From Haloferax sp. Atlit-12N (GTDB lineage Archaea; Halobacteriota; Halobacteria; Halobacteriales; Haloferacaceae): a DNA stretch of 64,000 nt. A program made the position numbers and the translations under genes. This document shows, piece after piece, positions 33,692 to 41,610 of this stretch (positions within the stretch are counted from its first letter, which is position 1; each line of letters starts with the position of its first letter). Location of the stretch: positions 186,001-250,000 of the forward strand of contig NZ_PSYW01000003.1 in NCBI RefSeq assembly GCF_003383095.1, read 5' to 3'. Under the pieces are notes generated by a model. That model worked only from the letters and a program-made list of their open reading frames with translations. It was not told the origin of the DNA and did no database searches.

Positions 33692-34364
33692 ACGAGACGC
33701 CTACGCCGACCTCGGCGCGACGACACAGGAAGCGATGGATATCGCGGAGACGAGCATGGACATCGTCCGGACGTTCGTCCCCGACGAGACGCTGAACGAC
33801 CGACTGCGGCAGAAGTCAGTCCACTCGACCGGCGACATCGAGTTCCAGCACCTCATCCGGTGCCAGAACGACCCGGTCGTCGCGGGCGCGAGGGCCGTCC
33901 TCGACGAGCGACCCATCGTGACCGACATCACGATGGCGAAAGCCGGCATCACGGGCCGCGGCCACGACTGCCCGGTGCGGAAGGCAATCGGCAACGGAGC
34001 CGAACTCGCCGCCGAGACGGGCATGACCCGGACCGCGGCCGCGGTGCTCGAACTCGACAAGGAGGGCGTCTACGACGGCGCAATCGCGGTCGTCGGCAAC
34101 GCGCCGACCGCCGCGTTGGCGCTCTGCGACTGCATCGAGAACGGCACCCGACCGGCGGCCGTCGTCGCGACGCCCGTCGGCTTCGTCAAGGCAGAAGAGA
34201 GCCGGAAACGCGTCCGCGACATCGCTGACGAGTACGGCGTTCCCGCGGTGACGAACGTCGGAAAGCGGGGTGGGAGCGGCCTCGCGGCCGCGCTCACGAA
34301 CGAGTTGATTCACGTCGCGAGCGACGTTCGCAACGGCGACGTGGACCTCGCAAACCATGAGTGA
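33684..34364 (+). CDS. cbiC: CbiC, cobalt-precorrin-8 methylmutase
   Basis: A protein of 226 residues that moves the C11 methyl to C12, giving cobyrinate. Family landmarks are HSTGDIEFQHLIRCQNDPV (catalytic His in the HSTGD phrase), ITDVTMAKAG-like TDITMAKAGITGRG, AVVGNAPTAALALCDCI, and VVATPVGFVKAEESR. The length is standard. It overlaps cobN by 8 bp and cbiE by 8 bp. Confidence 0.94.
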   Translation: MTERDAYADLGATTQEAMDIAETSMDIVRTFVPDETLNDRLRQKSVHSTGDIEFQHLIRCQNDPVVAGARAVLDERPIVTDITMAKAGITGRGHDCPVRKAIGNGAELAAETGMTRTAAAVLELDKEGVYDGAIAVVGNAPTAALALCDCIENGTRPAAVVATPVGFVKAEESRKRVRDIADEYGVPAVTNVGKRGGSGLAAALTNELIHVASDVRNGDVDLANHE

Positions 34365-35199
34365 GGACGACCCGTACGACCTCGATTCGGGGCCGGACCC
34401 GGCGACGTTCGCCGCGGCCGCGCCCGAACCGAGCATCGACGGAATCGACGGAATCGACGGAATCGACGGGGTCACTGGGGCCGCCGACGGTACCGAGGCC
34501 GCCGACGCACCGGTCTACGCGGTCGGCGTCGGCCCCGGCAACCCAGAGTACCTAACACCTCGCGGGCGGCGGGCGATTCGGGAGGCCGACGTAGTCGTCG
34601 GCTTCGAGACGGTCGTCGACTTCGTGGCCGACGAGACCGACGCCGACCTACTCACCTGCGGCTACGCCGACGAGGCCGACGCACTGTCCGAGTTCGGGCG
34701 GCGCGTCGCGGCCGGCGAGCGTGGGACGGCGGTCCTCATGGGCGACCCGAACCACTCGGGCTACCAGTTCCTCGGGAAGGTCCAGCGGGCCGTCGAGCGA
34801 CCGGTGCGGGTGATTCCGGGCATCTCGTCGCTCCAAATAGCCGCGAGTCGCGCCCGGACGCCGATGGAGGACACGCGGTTCGTCACGCTCCACAAGAGCG
34901 GGTCGCTCGACGTCGACCTCGACCGACTGGCCGAGGCGGTCGGCGAGCGCCACCTGCTCGTCCTGCCGCGACCGTTCGACTGGATGCCGGGCGACATCGC
35001 CGAGTTCCTCCTCGACTCGGGTGCGGACGAGTCGCTGGACGCCCTCGTGCTCGAACGGCTGACCCACGACGACGAGCGAATCACCCGAACGACGCTCGGC
35101 GACCTGCGCGACTCGGCCGGCGGGAGCGGCCCCGAGTCGACGCCGTACTCGGACCTCTCGGTTCTCGCCGTCAGAGCGCCCGTCGAGGTGACCGACTGA
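34357..35199 (+). CDS. cbiE: CbiE, cobalt-precorrin-7 C5-methyltransferase
   Basis: A tetrapyrrole methylase of 280 residues. It has AVGVGPGNPEYLTPRGRRAI (about 50-69), GTAVLMGDPNHSGYQFLGK, IPGISSLQIAASRA and VLPRPFDWMPGDIAEFLL. It partners CbiT, which handles C15. The N-terminal 45 residues are an extension containing four tandem GID units encoded by a 9-bp repeat. It is the last gene of the cobN unit; iron boxes follow within 25 bp. Confidence 0.92.
   Translation: MSEDDPYDLDSGPDPATFAAAAPEPSIDGIDGIDGIDGVTGAADGTEAADAPVYAVGVGPGNPEYLTPRGRRAIREADVVVGFETVVDFVADETDADLLTCGYADEADALSEFGRRVAAGERGTAVLMGDPNHSGYQFLGKVQRAVERPVRVIPGISSLQIAASRARTPMEDTRFVTLHKSGSLDVDLDRLAEAVGERHLLVLPRPFDWMPGDIAEFLLDSGADESLDALVLERLTHDDERITRTTLGDLRDSAGGSGPESTPYSDLSVLAVRAPVEVTD
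34435..34470 (+). repeat. four tandem 9-bp units in the cbiE 5' end
   Basis: ATCGACGGA occurs three times and then ATCGACGGG, in frame, encoding repeated Ile-Asp-Gly. It is prone to slippage by 9 bp, which would change protein length but not frame. Confidence 0.8.
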
Positions 35200-35219
35200 G
35201 CCACCTCGCACGGCGGTAG

Positions 35220-35233
35220 TTAGGCTCGCCTAA
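35220..35233. promoter_or_regulatory. iron box 1 (DtxR/Idr-type operator)
   Basis: TTAGGCTCGCCTAA has perfect 6-bp inverted arms. It lies upstream of the TATA-like ttttaacca region of the siderophore-binding protein gene. It resembles DtxR/IdeR-family iron boxes. Confidence 0.7.
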
Positions 35234-35255
35234 ATTTCGAAGACGTTTTAACCAT

Positions 35256-35269
35256 TTAGGGAAGCCTAA
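35256..35269. promoter_or_regulatory. iron box 2 (DtxR/Idr-type operator)
   Basis: TTAGGGAAGCCTAA has one arm mismatch and ends 5 bp before ATG 35275. With box 1 it brackets the TATA region. Confidence 0.65.
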
Positions 35270-35274
35270 AACGC

Positions 35275-36474
35275 ATGGCAAACGACGGACACAGCGGTCG
35301 AGAATCGACGCGGCGTGAGTATCTGCAGTACGGCGGCGCGGTCGTCGCGGGCGGGCTGCTCGCGGGTTGTACCGGCGGCGGCGGGTCGGAGACGACGACA
35401 GAGTCCGAGACCGAGACGACCACGGCGACGGCGACCGAGACGGCGGCAGAGACGGAAACCGAGACGACGACCGAGGCGTCGGAGTCCTACTCGGTGTCGA
35501 TAGAGCCGGTCGGCGAGGTCACGTTCGACTCGGTCCCGGAGACGTGGGTCGCGAACAACGGCAGTTGGGCCGACATGGGCATCGCGCTCGGCCTCGACGC
35601 GCCGATGGGCGTCTGGCTCCCCGGCCGGTACCACACGCAGTACTACGACGAGATTCCTGACGTGAGCGTCGACAAGTCGTCTATCCGTCAGCTGTGGGGC
35701 GACAGCGGCGTCGGCAAAGAGCAGTTCTACGACATGAACGTGGACGTGCACGTCGCCGACCCGAACTTCCTCTTGAACCGCGGCCAGTGGAGCGAGGGCG
35801 ATATCGAGGAGATCAGCACCCAAGTCGGTCCGTTCTTCGGCAACAGCATCTTCTCGCGCGGCTACGCGTGGCACGAGGACTACCGCTACTACAGCCTCTA
35901 CGAGGCGTTCGAAAAGCTCGCGCAGGTGTTCCAGCGCGAGGACCGCTTCGAGGCGTTCGAGCAGGTCCACGAGGAGTTCCAGGCGAACCTCGCGCCGGTC
36001 GTGCCCGCACAGGGCGAGCGGCCCTCGGCCGCCGTCGTCTGGGGCGGCGGCGACGAGCCCGAGGAGTTCTACCCCTACATCATCGACGAGGGGACGAGCT
36101 TCAAGCACCTCAACGACCTGAAGGTCAACGACGCGCTCGCGACGACCGACGTAAAGGACTTCTACAGCAACCGCGGCGCGGTCGACTTCGAGACGCTCCT
36201 CGAGGTCGACCCCGAAGTGCTCCTCCTGCGCGGACAGGAAGCCAAAAACCGCGAGGAGTTCCAGAACACGGTCATCTCGTTCATGGAGAACCACGAAGTG
36301 GCGAGCGAACTCACCGCCGTCCAGAACGGCGACGTCTACCGCGCCGGCGCGCTCTACCAGGGCCCCATCACGAACCTCGTCGTGACGGACCGCCTCGCAC
36401 AGACCCTGTACGACGCCGACGAGCGCCTGTTCGACGCCCAGCGCGTCAGCGACATCGTCAACGGCAACCTGTAG
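35275..36474 (+). CDS. iron-siderophore ABC transporter substrate-binding lipoprotein
   Basis: A protein of 399 residues. The twin-arginine lipoprotein signal is RREYLQYGGAVVAGGLLAGC (Cys about residue 32), then a Thr/Glu-rich tether to about 65. The mature domain follows the FecB/BtuF class III pattern: VSIEPVGEVTFDSVPETWV, a long linking helix, a late VVWGGGDEPEEFYPYIIDEG block and LLRGQEAKNREEF. No permease or ATPase gene lies beside it. The two iron boxes and the siderophore genes downstream indicate ferric hydroxamate binding rather than cobalamin. Confidence 0.88.
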   Translation: MANDGHSGRESTRREYLQYGGAVVAGGLLAGCTGGGGSETTTESETETTTATATETAAETETETTTEASESYSVSIEPVGEVTFDSVPETWVANNGSWADMGIALGLDAPMGVWLPGRYHTQYYDEIPDVSVDKSSIRQLWGDSGVGKEQFYDMNVDVHVADPNFLLNRGQWSEGDIEEISTQVGPFFGNSIFSRGYAWHEDYRYYSLYEAFEKLAQVFQREDRFEAFEQVHEEFQANLAPVVPAQGERPSAAVVWGGGDEPEEFYPYIIDEGTSFKHLNDLKVNDALATTDVKDFYSNRGAVDFETLLEVDPEVLLLRGQEAKNREEFQNTVISFMENHEVASELTAVQNGDVYRAGALYQGPITNLVVTDRLAQTLYDADERLFDAQRVSDIVNGNL

Positions 36475-36555
36475 TCCGGTCCCGCTTCGCGGCCCCGCTT
36501 TTCCCGTTTCGCTCCACCGTCGAGCGGCGCGTTCCGCCAGAATTCTTATATATTT

Positions 36556-36569
36556 TTAGGCTAGCCTAA
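36556..36569. promoter_or_regulatory. iron box 3 (DtxR/Idr-type operator)
   Basis: TTAGGCTAGCCTAA is a perfect 14-bp palindrome lying between a TATA box (cttatatattt, about 36545-36555) and ATG 36574. A bound repressor would block initiation of this leaderless gene. Confidence 0.78.
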
Positions 36570-36573
36570 AACT

Positions 36574-38400
36574 ATGGCAACCAGCCGAGATATCGGACGG
36601 ACACCGGAGGCCGACGCGGCCCCGGACGACCGCGCCGCGTCAGCGACGTTGCACAGTTTTCTCAACTGCTACCTCCACGAAATCGGCGGTCACGAGGTCG
36701 TCGATGCGGCCGAGACACCGCTCGAAACCGACTGTAAACGAGGATTTCGACTCCCGCTTCCGGAGCAGGGTATCGAGGTGTTCGTGCCACTTTCGTACTA
36801 TTCCGCGGGGGATAGACACCTGTTCGGCGGGGCCGGCGTCTCCGTCCTCCCGGACGACCGGGTCCTCGACCTCGACTACCTCCGGCTTGCGCGGTTGCTC
36901 CTCGAAGAACTGTCGCTCGCCCGCGACGCGCCGGGTTCGGTGGACGAACTGCTCCTCCGGGTCGTCGAGAGCTGTCGGAACACCGCCCGCGCGGTCGAGG
37001 CCCGCAGCGGCGACGAGGAGCGGCTGTACGGCTTCGAGACGACGTTCCGCGACGCGGAGCAGTCGCTCGTCTTCGGCCACCACCGGCACCCGACGCCCAA
37101 GAGCAGACAAGGCATCGCGCCGCACGACGAACCGCGGTTCGCCCCGGAGCTACGCGGGTCGTTCCGGCTCCACTACTTCCGGGTCGCGGCCGACCTGCTC
37201 GACCACGACTCGACGCTCGACCGGAGCGCCCCGTCGTGGATAGCCGACGCGCTTCGCGCGGACGAGTCGGTCCCCGAATCGTTCGTCGCCGAACACGTCG
37301 ATGACGACTCCGACGACGGACTCGTCCCGGTCCACCCGTGGCAGGCCGACTACCTCCTCGAACAGCCGGCGGTTCGAGCGCACCTCGGCGACGGCATCGA
37401 ATCGCTCGGCGAGGTCGGCCGGGAGTTCTACCCGACCTCTTCGGTTCGGACGCTGTACGCCCCCGACGCGCCATTCATGGTCAAGGGGTCGCTGAACGTC
37501 AAAATCACCAACTCTGCGAGGGTCAACAAGCGCCACGAACTGGTCCGCGGCGTCGCCGTCAGCGAGCTGCTCGACGCCGGCTTCCGCGACGTTATCGACG
37601 CCGAGTTCCCCGAGTTCGGTCTCATCGACGACCCGGCCTACGTCACCGTCGACCTCGGCGACGGCGAGTCCGGCTTCGAGGCCGTCCTCCGCGAGAACCC
37701 CTTCCGCGGCGACGCGGCGACGAACGCGACGCCCGTGGTCGCGCTCTGTCAGAACCCCATCGGCGATGGTCGCTCCCGACTCGGGACTATCGTCGAAATG
37801 CTCGCGGAGCGCGAGGGGCAGTCGCCGGGCGCGGTCGCCGAGTCGTGGTTTCGGCGGTACCTTTCGGTCGGGCTTCGACCGGTGCTGTGGCTCTACCTCC
37901 GGTACGGCTTCGGCGTCGAGGCCCACCAGCAGAATAGCGTCGTCCTGCTGGAAGACGGCTATCCGGCCGCGTTCCGCTACCGCGACAATCAGGGCTACTA
38001 CTTCCCCGAATCACGGTACGACCGGCTCGACGAGTTCCTCCCCGGCGTGGGCGAGCGCACGGACACCGTCTGCGGCGACGGCATCGCGGACCAGCGCATG
38101 ATATACTGGACGATTCTCAACAACGCGCTCGGCGTCGTCAGCGCGCTCGGCCGGAGCGGACTGGTCGACGAGCGGCGACTGCTCGCGGCGCTCCGCGAGG
38201 AACTCGAATCGCTCCGCGAGGTCGATGCGCCGGGGTCGTCGCTCCTCGACCGACTGCTCACCGAGCCGACGCTGACGCGCCAGTCGAACCTCCTGACACG
38301 GTTCCACGACATCGACGAACTGGACGACTCCCTCGACGACGCGCCGCTCTTCGTCGAGGTCGACAACCCGCTGGTGACGACGTTCGACGGGGAGCAGTGA
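36574..38400 (+). CDS. IucA/IucC family NIS siderophore synthetase, copy 1
   Basis: A protein of 608 residues that adenylates a citrate carboxylate and joins it to an amine or hydroxamate amine. Motifs are SATLHSFLNCYL near the N-terminus, HPTPKSRQGI (ATP-binding region), VHPWQADYLLE, PTSSVRTLYAPDAPFMVKGS, KITNSARVNKR and GVEAHQQNSVVLL. Downstream copy 2 (41607) is a close paralog with the same phrases. It is monocistronic with its own iron box. A C-terminal FhuF-like domain lacks an obvious Cys cluster. Confidence 0.92.
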   Translation: MATSRDIGRTPEADAAPDDRAASATLHSFLNCYLHEIGGHEVVDAAETPLETDCKRGFRLPLPEQGIEVFVPLSYYSAGDRHLFGGAGVSVLPDDRVLDLDYLRLARLLLEELSLARDAPGSVDELLLRVVESCRNTARAVEARSGDEERLYGFETTFRDAEQSLVFGHHRHPTPKSRQGIAPHDEPRFAPELRGSFRLHYFRVAADLLDHDSTLDRSAPSWIADALRADESVPESFVAEHVDDDSDDGLVPVHPWQADYLLEQPAVRAHLGDGIESLGEVGREFYPTSSVRTLYAPDAPFMVKGSLNVKITNSARVNKRHELVRGVAVSELLDAGFRDVIDAEFPEFGLIDDPAYVTVDLGDGESGFEAVLRENPFRGDAATNATPVVALCQNPIGDGRSRLGTIVEMLAEREGQSPGAVAESWFRRYLSVGLRPVLWLYLRYGFGVEAHQQNSVVLLEDGYPAAFRYRDNQGYYFPESRYDRLDEFLPGVGERTDTVCGDGIADQRMIYWTILNNALGVVSALGRSGLVDERRLLAALREELESLREVDAPGSSLLDRLLTEPTLTRQSNLLTRFHDIDELDDSLDDAPLFVEVDNPLVTTFDGEQ

Positions 38401-38610
38401 GCTAACGCGGCGGCGACGCGAGCGGCCGACGCGAAGCCCGAGATTCGACTCGGCTCGTCGCGACCGGCGCGTAGGCGGGCGTTCGGGCAGAGAAAACCGC
38501 CGAAAGCGGCGGAAGGCGGTCGTCGCGGACGCTCCGTGGCGACCGAGTAGCGGCCGCGCTGTCGTTCTATTATTCATTCAAACTGTGCCTGCAGTAAACT
38601 TTTTGTATTT

Positions 38611-38624
38611 TTAGGCTAGCCTAA
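38611..38624. promoter_or_regulatory. iron box 4 (DtxR/Idr-type operator)
   Basis: A perfect TTAGGCTAGCCTAA palindrome, identical to box 3. It lies between a TATA-like tttttgtattt and the short leader frame at 38631, and controls the siderophore biosynthesis operon. Confidence 0.78.
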
Positions 38625-38630
38625 AACTGT

Positions 38631-38681
38631 ATGCTCGACAGCGACAGACCGACGACGAATCGGCGGAGGACAGCGCGATGA
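38631..38681 (+). CDS. possible 16-residue leader peptide overlapping the aminotransferase start
   Basis: ATG 38631 lies 6 bp after iron box 4 and about 25 bp after the TATA centre, the expected 5' end of the mRNA. The 16-residue frame (MLDSDRPTTNRRRTAR) ends with TGA overlapping ATG 38678 (ATGA). A leaderless leader frame coupled to the first structural gene fits. The peptide has no known homolog that I recognise. Confidence 0.35.
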   Translation: MLDSDRPTTNRRRTAR

Positions 38682-40057
38682 CCGACCCGACGGCCGGCAA
38701 CGAGGCGCTGCTCGAACAGCAGGCCGCCCGCGAGTCGAGCGCGCGGACCTATCCCCGACACCTCCCGCACGCGATACGGGAGGCCTCGGGCGTCACCGTC
38801 ACCGACATGGACGGCGAGGAGTACTACGACTGCCTCGCGGGGGCCGGCACGCTCGCGCTCGGACACAACCACCCGAAGGTGGTCGAGGCGATGGAACGCG
38901 TCCTCGCCGAGGACCGCCCGCTTCACACCCTCGACATCACGACGCCCGTCAAGGAGCGGTTCGTCGACACGCTGTTCGACAGCCTCCCCGACGAGTTCGC
39001 CGACAACGCGCGGGTGCAGTTCTGTAGCCCGGCCGGGACCGACGCCGTCGAGGCCGCGCTCAAGCTCGTCAAGACCGCGACGGGCAACCGGAGCGTCCTC
39101 GGGTTTCAGGGCGGCTACCACGGCATGACTAACGGCGCGCTGAGCCTGATGGGCGACACCGACCCGAAGGCGGACGTGCCGGGACTGATGCCCGACGTAC
39201 ACCACCTGCCGTATCCGTACGAGTATCGGTGTCCGTTCGGCGTCGGCGGCGAGGAGTGCCACGAACTCGCCGCCCGGTACGTCGAGCGAACTCTCGACGA
39301 CCCCGAAAGCGGCATCACGGACCCCGCCGGGATGGTGGTCGAACTCGTGCAGGGCGAGGGCGGGGCGATTCCCGCGCCCGACGACTGGACCCGAGAGATG
39401 CGGCGGGTGACCCGCGAGCGCGACATCCCGCTGGTCGTAGACGAGATTCAGACCGGGCTCGGCCGAACCGGCGAGCTGTACGCCTTCGAGCACGCCGATA
39501 TCGTCCCCGACGCGGTCACGCTCTCGAAGGCCATCGGCGGGTCGCTCCCGCTTTCGGTCGTCGTCTACGACGAGTCGCTCGACGTCTGGGAGCCGGGCGC
39601 GCACGCCGGGACCTTCCGCGGGAACCAACTCGCGATGGCCGCCGGCATCGCCACCATCGAACACGTGCTCGAACACGACCTCGACGACCACGCCGCGCGC
39701 ATGGGCGACCGACTCCGCGGCCACCTCGACGCGACGAAGCGCGCTCACGACGCCGTCGGCGACGTGCGCGGCCGGGGGCTGATGCTCGGCGTCGAACTCG
39801 TCGACCCCACGGACGAGCCCGACGCCTGCGGGCGCTTCCCGGCGCATCCGGACCTCGCCGACGCCGTCCGCACGGCGTGTTTCGACCGCGGACTCATCGT
39901 CGAACTCGGCGGCCGCCACGGGAGCGTCGTGCGGTTCCTCCCGCCGCTCGTCGTCACCCCGAGCGACGTGGACGCCATCGGGAGCATCTTCGCGGACGCC
40001 GTGGAGGCCGCAATCGAGGCGGTCGACGCCGACGGCCGCCGGGAGGTCGCCGCATGA
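38678..40057 (+). CDS. dat: diaminobutyrate--2-oxoglutarate aminotransferase
   Basis: A class III PLP aminotransferase of 459 residues making L-2,4-diaminobutyrate from aspartate semialdehyde. Landmarks are ESSARTYPRHLPHAIREA, CLAGAGTLALGHNHP, FCSPAGTDAVEAALKL, GFQGGYHGMTNGALS, VVDEIQTGLGRTGE, and Schiff-base Lys in TLSKAIGGSLPLSV. These phrases match RhbA/Dat enzymes rather than GABA enzymes. It is the first structural gene of a nine-gene overlapping operon, and the following decarboxylase consumes its product. Confidence 0.92.
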   Translation: MTDPTAGNEALLEQQAARESSARTYPRHLPHAIREASGVTVTDMDGEEYYDCLAGAGTLALGHNHPKVVEAMERVLAEDRPLHTLDITTPVKERFVDTLFDSLPDEFADNARVQFCSPAGTDAVEAALKLVKTATGNRSVLGFQGGYHGMTNGALSLMGDTDPKADVPGLMPDVHHLPYPYEYRCPFGVGGEECHELAARYVERTLDDPESGITDPAGMVVELVQGEGGAIPAPDDWTREMRRVTRERDIPLVVDEIQTGLGRTGELYAFEHADIVPDAVTLSKAIGGSLPLSVVVYDESLDVWEPGAHAGTFRGNQLAMAAGIATIEHVLEHDLDDHAARMGDRLRGHLDATKRAHDAVGDVRGRGLMLGVELVDPTDEPDACGRFPAHPDLADAVRTACFDRGLIVELGGRHGSVVRFLPPLVVTPSDVDAIGSIFADAVEAAIEAVDADGRREVAA

Positions 40058-41610
40058 ACGGCGTCGGCGATGTCGACGGCGTCGACGAGCACCGCGACCC
40101 GCGACCGGACGCCGCGAAGTGGTTCCTGAGCGGCGACGACGACGACCGGGCGCGCTATCGGGACGCGATTCGGCGGGCGTGCGACCTCGTTCTCGACGAG
40201 TTCGCCGATGAGGCGACGCCGTACTCGGGGGCGACACCCGAGGAACTCGACGACGTACTCGCCCGATTCGAGATGTTACCCCACGAAGGCGACGGCGTGG
40301 CTGCAGCACTCGACCGCACCGAGCCGATTCTGCGAAACTCGGTCGGTGTCTCCGACCCAACCTGTGTCGCGCACCTCCAGTGTCCGCCGACGATTCCCGC
40401 GCTCGCGGCCGAGGTGCTCCTGACGGCGACGAACCAGTCGATGGACTCGTGGGACCAGAGCCCCGCCGCGACGCAACTCGAACGGCAGTTCGTCGACGAG
40501 TTGTGCGACCTGTTCGGCTACGAGGACGGCGACGGCGTGTTCACCAGCGGCGGCACCCAGTCGAACTTCGTCGGCCTGCTCATCGCGCGCAACAGGGTCG
40601 TCCTGGAGGAGTACGGCGTCGACGTACAACAGGCCGGCCTCCCACCGGAGGCGAGAGACCTGCGCATCCTCTGTTCGGCCGACGCCCACTTCACCGCCAA
40701 GCAGGCCGCCTCGCACCTCGGTCTTGGCGAGAACGCTGTCGTCACCGTCCCGACAGACGACGACCGCTGCCTGTCGATGGAAGCGTTCGACGAGGCGGTT
40801 GCTGACCTCCGCGAGCGCGGAAAGCGCCCGTTCGCAATCGTCGCGACCGCCGGGACGACGGACTTCGGGAGCATCGACCCGTTAGGCCCGCTGGCCGACC
40901 GCGCGGCCGAACTCGACTGCTGGTACCACGTCGACGCCGCGTGGGGCGGGGCGCTGGCCTTGAGCGACGACCACGCCGACAAACTCGCCGGCATCGAGGC
41001 CGCGGACTCCGTCGCGGTCGACTTCCACAAACTGTTCTACCAGCCGATTAGCTGCGGCGCGGTCCTCGTCCGCGACGCGTCGGCGTACGACCTCATCGAC
41101 CGCAACGCGGCCTACCTGAACCCGGAGCGCGACGACGACGCGGGCGTGCCGAACCTCGTCTCGAAATCGGTCCAGACGACCCGGCGGTTCGACGCGCTCA
41201 AGCCCTTCGTCACGATGCAGGCGCTCGGCCGCGAGGGACTGGCGTCGATGGTCGAGTACACCATCGACCTCGCCGACGACGCCGCGAGACTCGTCGAGGC
41301 CGACCCCGACCTCCGACTCGTCCACGACTCCGACCTGAACGTCGTCGTCTTCCGGTACGTCCCCGACTGTGACCGGGACGACGACACGGCGGACGAACGG
41401 CGCGTCGCCGACCTGAACGAGGCCATCCGCGACTCCCTCCTCGACGACGGCGAGGCCGTGGTGGCCCGGACCACCGTCGACGGCGAGACGTGCCTGAAGC
41501 TGACGCTCCTGAACCCCCGAACGACGCGCGAGGCCCTCCGAGAGCTCCTGCGCGAGATTTCGACCCGCGGAACCGAACTCGAAACGACGACCGACGACCG
41601 ATACGCATGA
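40054..41610 (+). CDS. L-2,4-diaminobutyrate decarboxylase
   Basis: A group II PLP decarboxylase of 518 residues giving 1,3-diaminopropane. Landmarks are TNQSMDSWDQSPAATQLE, GVFTSGGTQSNFVGLLIAR, AHFTAKQAASHLGLGE, IVATAGTTDFGSIDPL, WYHVDAAWGGAL and the PLP lysine in VAVDFHKLFYQPISCG. The wording matches RhbB/Ddc of diaminopropane siderophore pathways. It overlaps dat by 4 bp. Glutamate decarboxylase is an alternative by fold, made unlikely by the neighbour dat. Confidence 0.91.
   Translation: MNGVGDVDGVDEHRDPRPDAAKWFLSGDDDDRARYRDAIRRACDLVLDEFADEATPYSGATPEELDDVLARFEMLPHEGDGVAAALDRTEPILRNSVGVSDPTCVAHLQCPPTIPALAAEVLLTATNQSMDSWDQSPAATQLERQFVDELCDLFGYEDGDGVFTSGGTQSNFVGLLIARNRVVLEEYGVDVQQAGLPPEARDLRILCSADAHFTAKQAASHLGLGENAVVTVPTDDDRCLSMEAFDEAVADLRERGKRPFAIVATAGTTDFGSIDPLGPLADRAAELDCWYHVDAAWGGALALSDDHADKLAGIEAADSVAVDFHKLFYQPISCGAVLVRDASAYDLIDRNAAYLNPERDDDAGVPNLVSKSVQTTRRFDALKPFVTMQALGREGLASMVEYTIDLADDAARLVEADPDLRLVHDSDLNVVVFRYVPDCDRDDDTADERRVADLNEAIRDSLLDDGEAVVARTTVDGETCLKLTLLNPRTTREALRELLREISTRGTELETTTDDRYA

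Noticed and set aside
37338-37937. Arg-rich frame within the first NIS synthetase gene, suggesting a frameshift
   Set aside because: The synthetase frame is intact and continuous with all motifs in order, so no frameshift exists.
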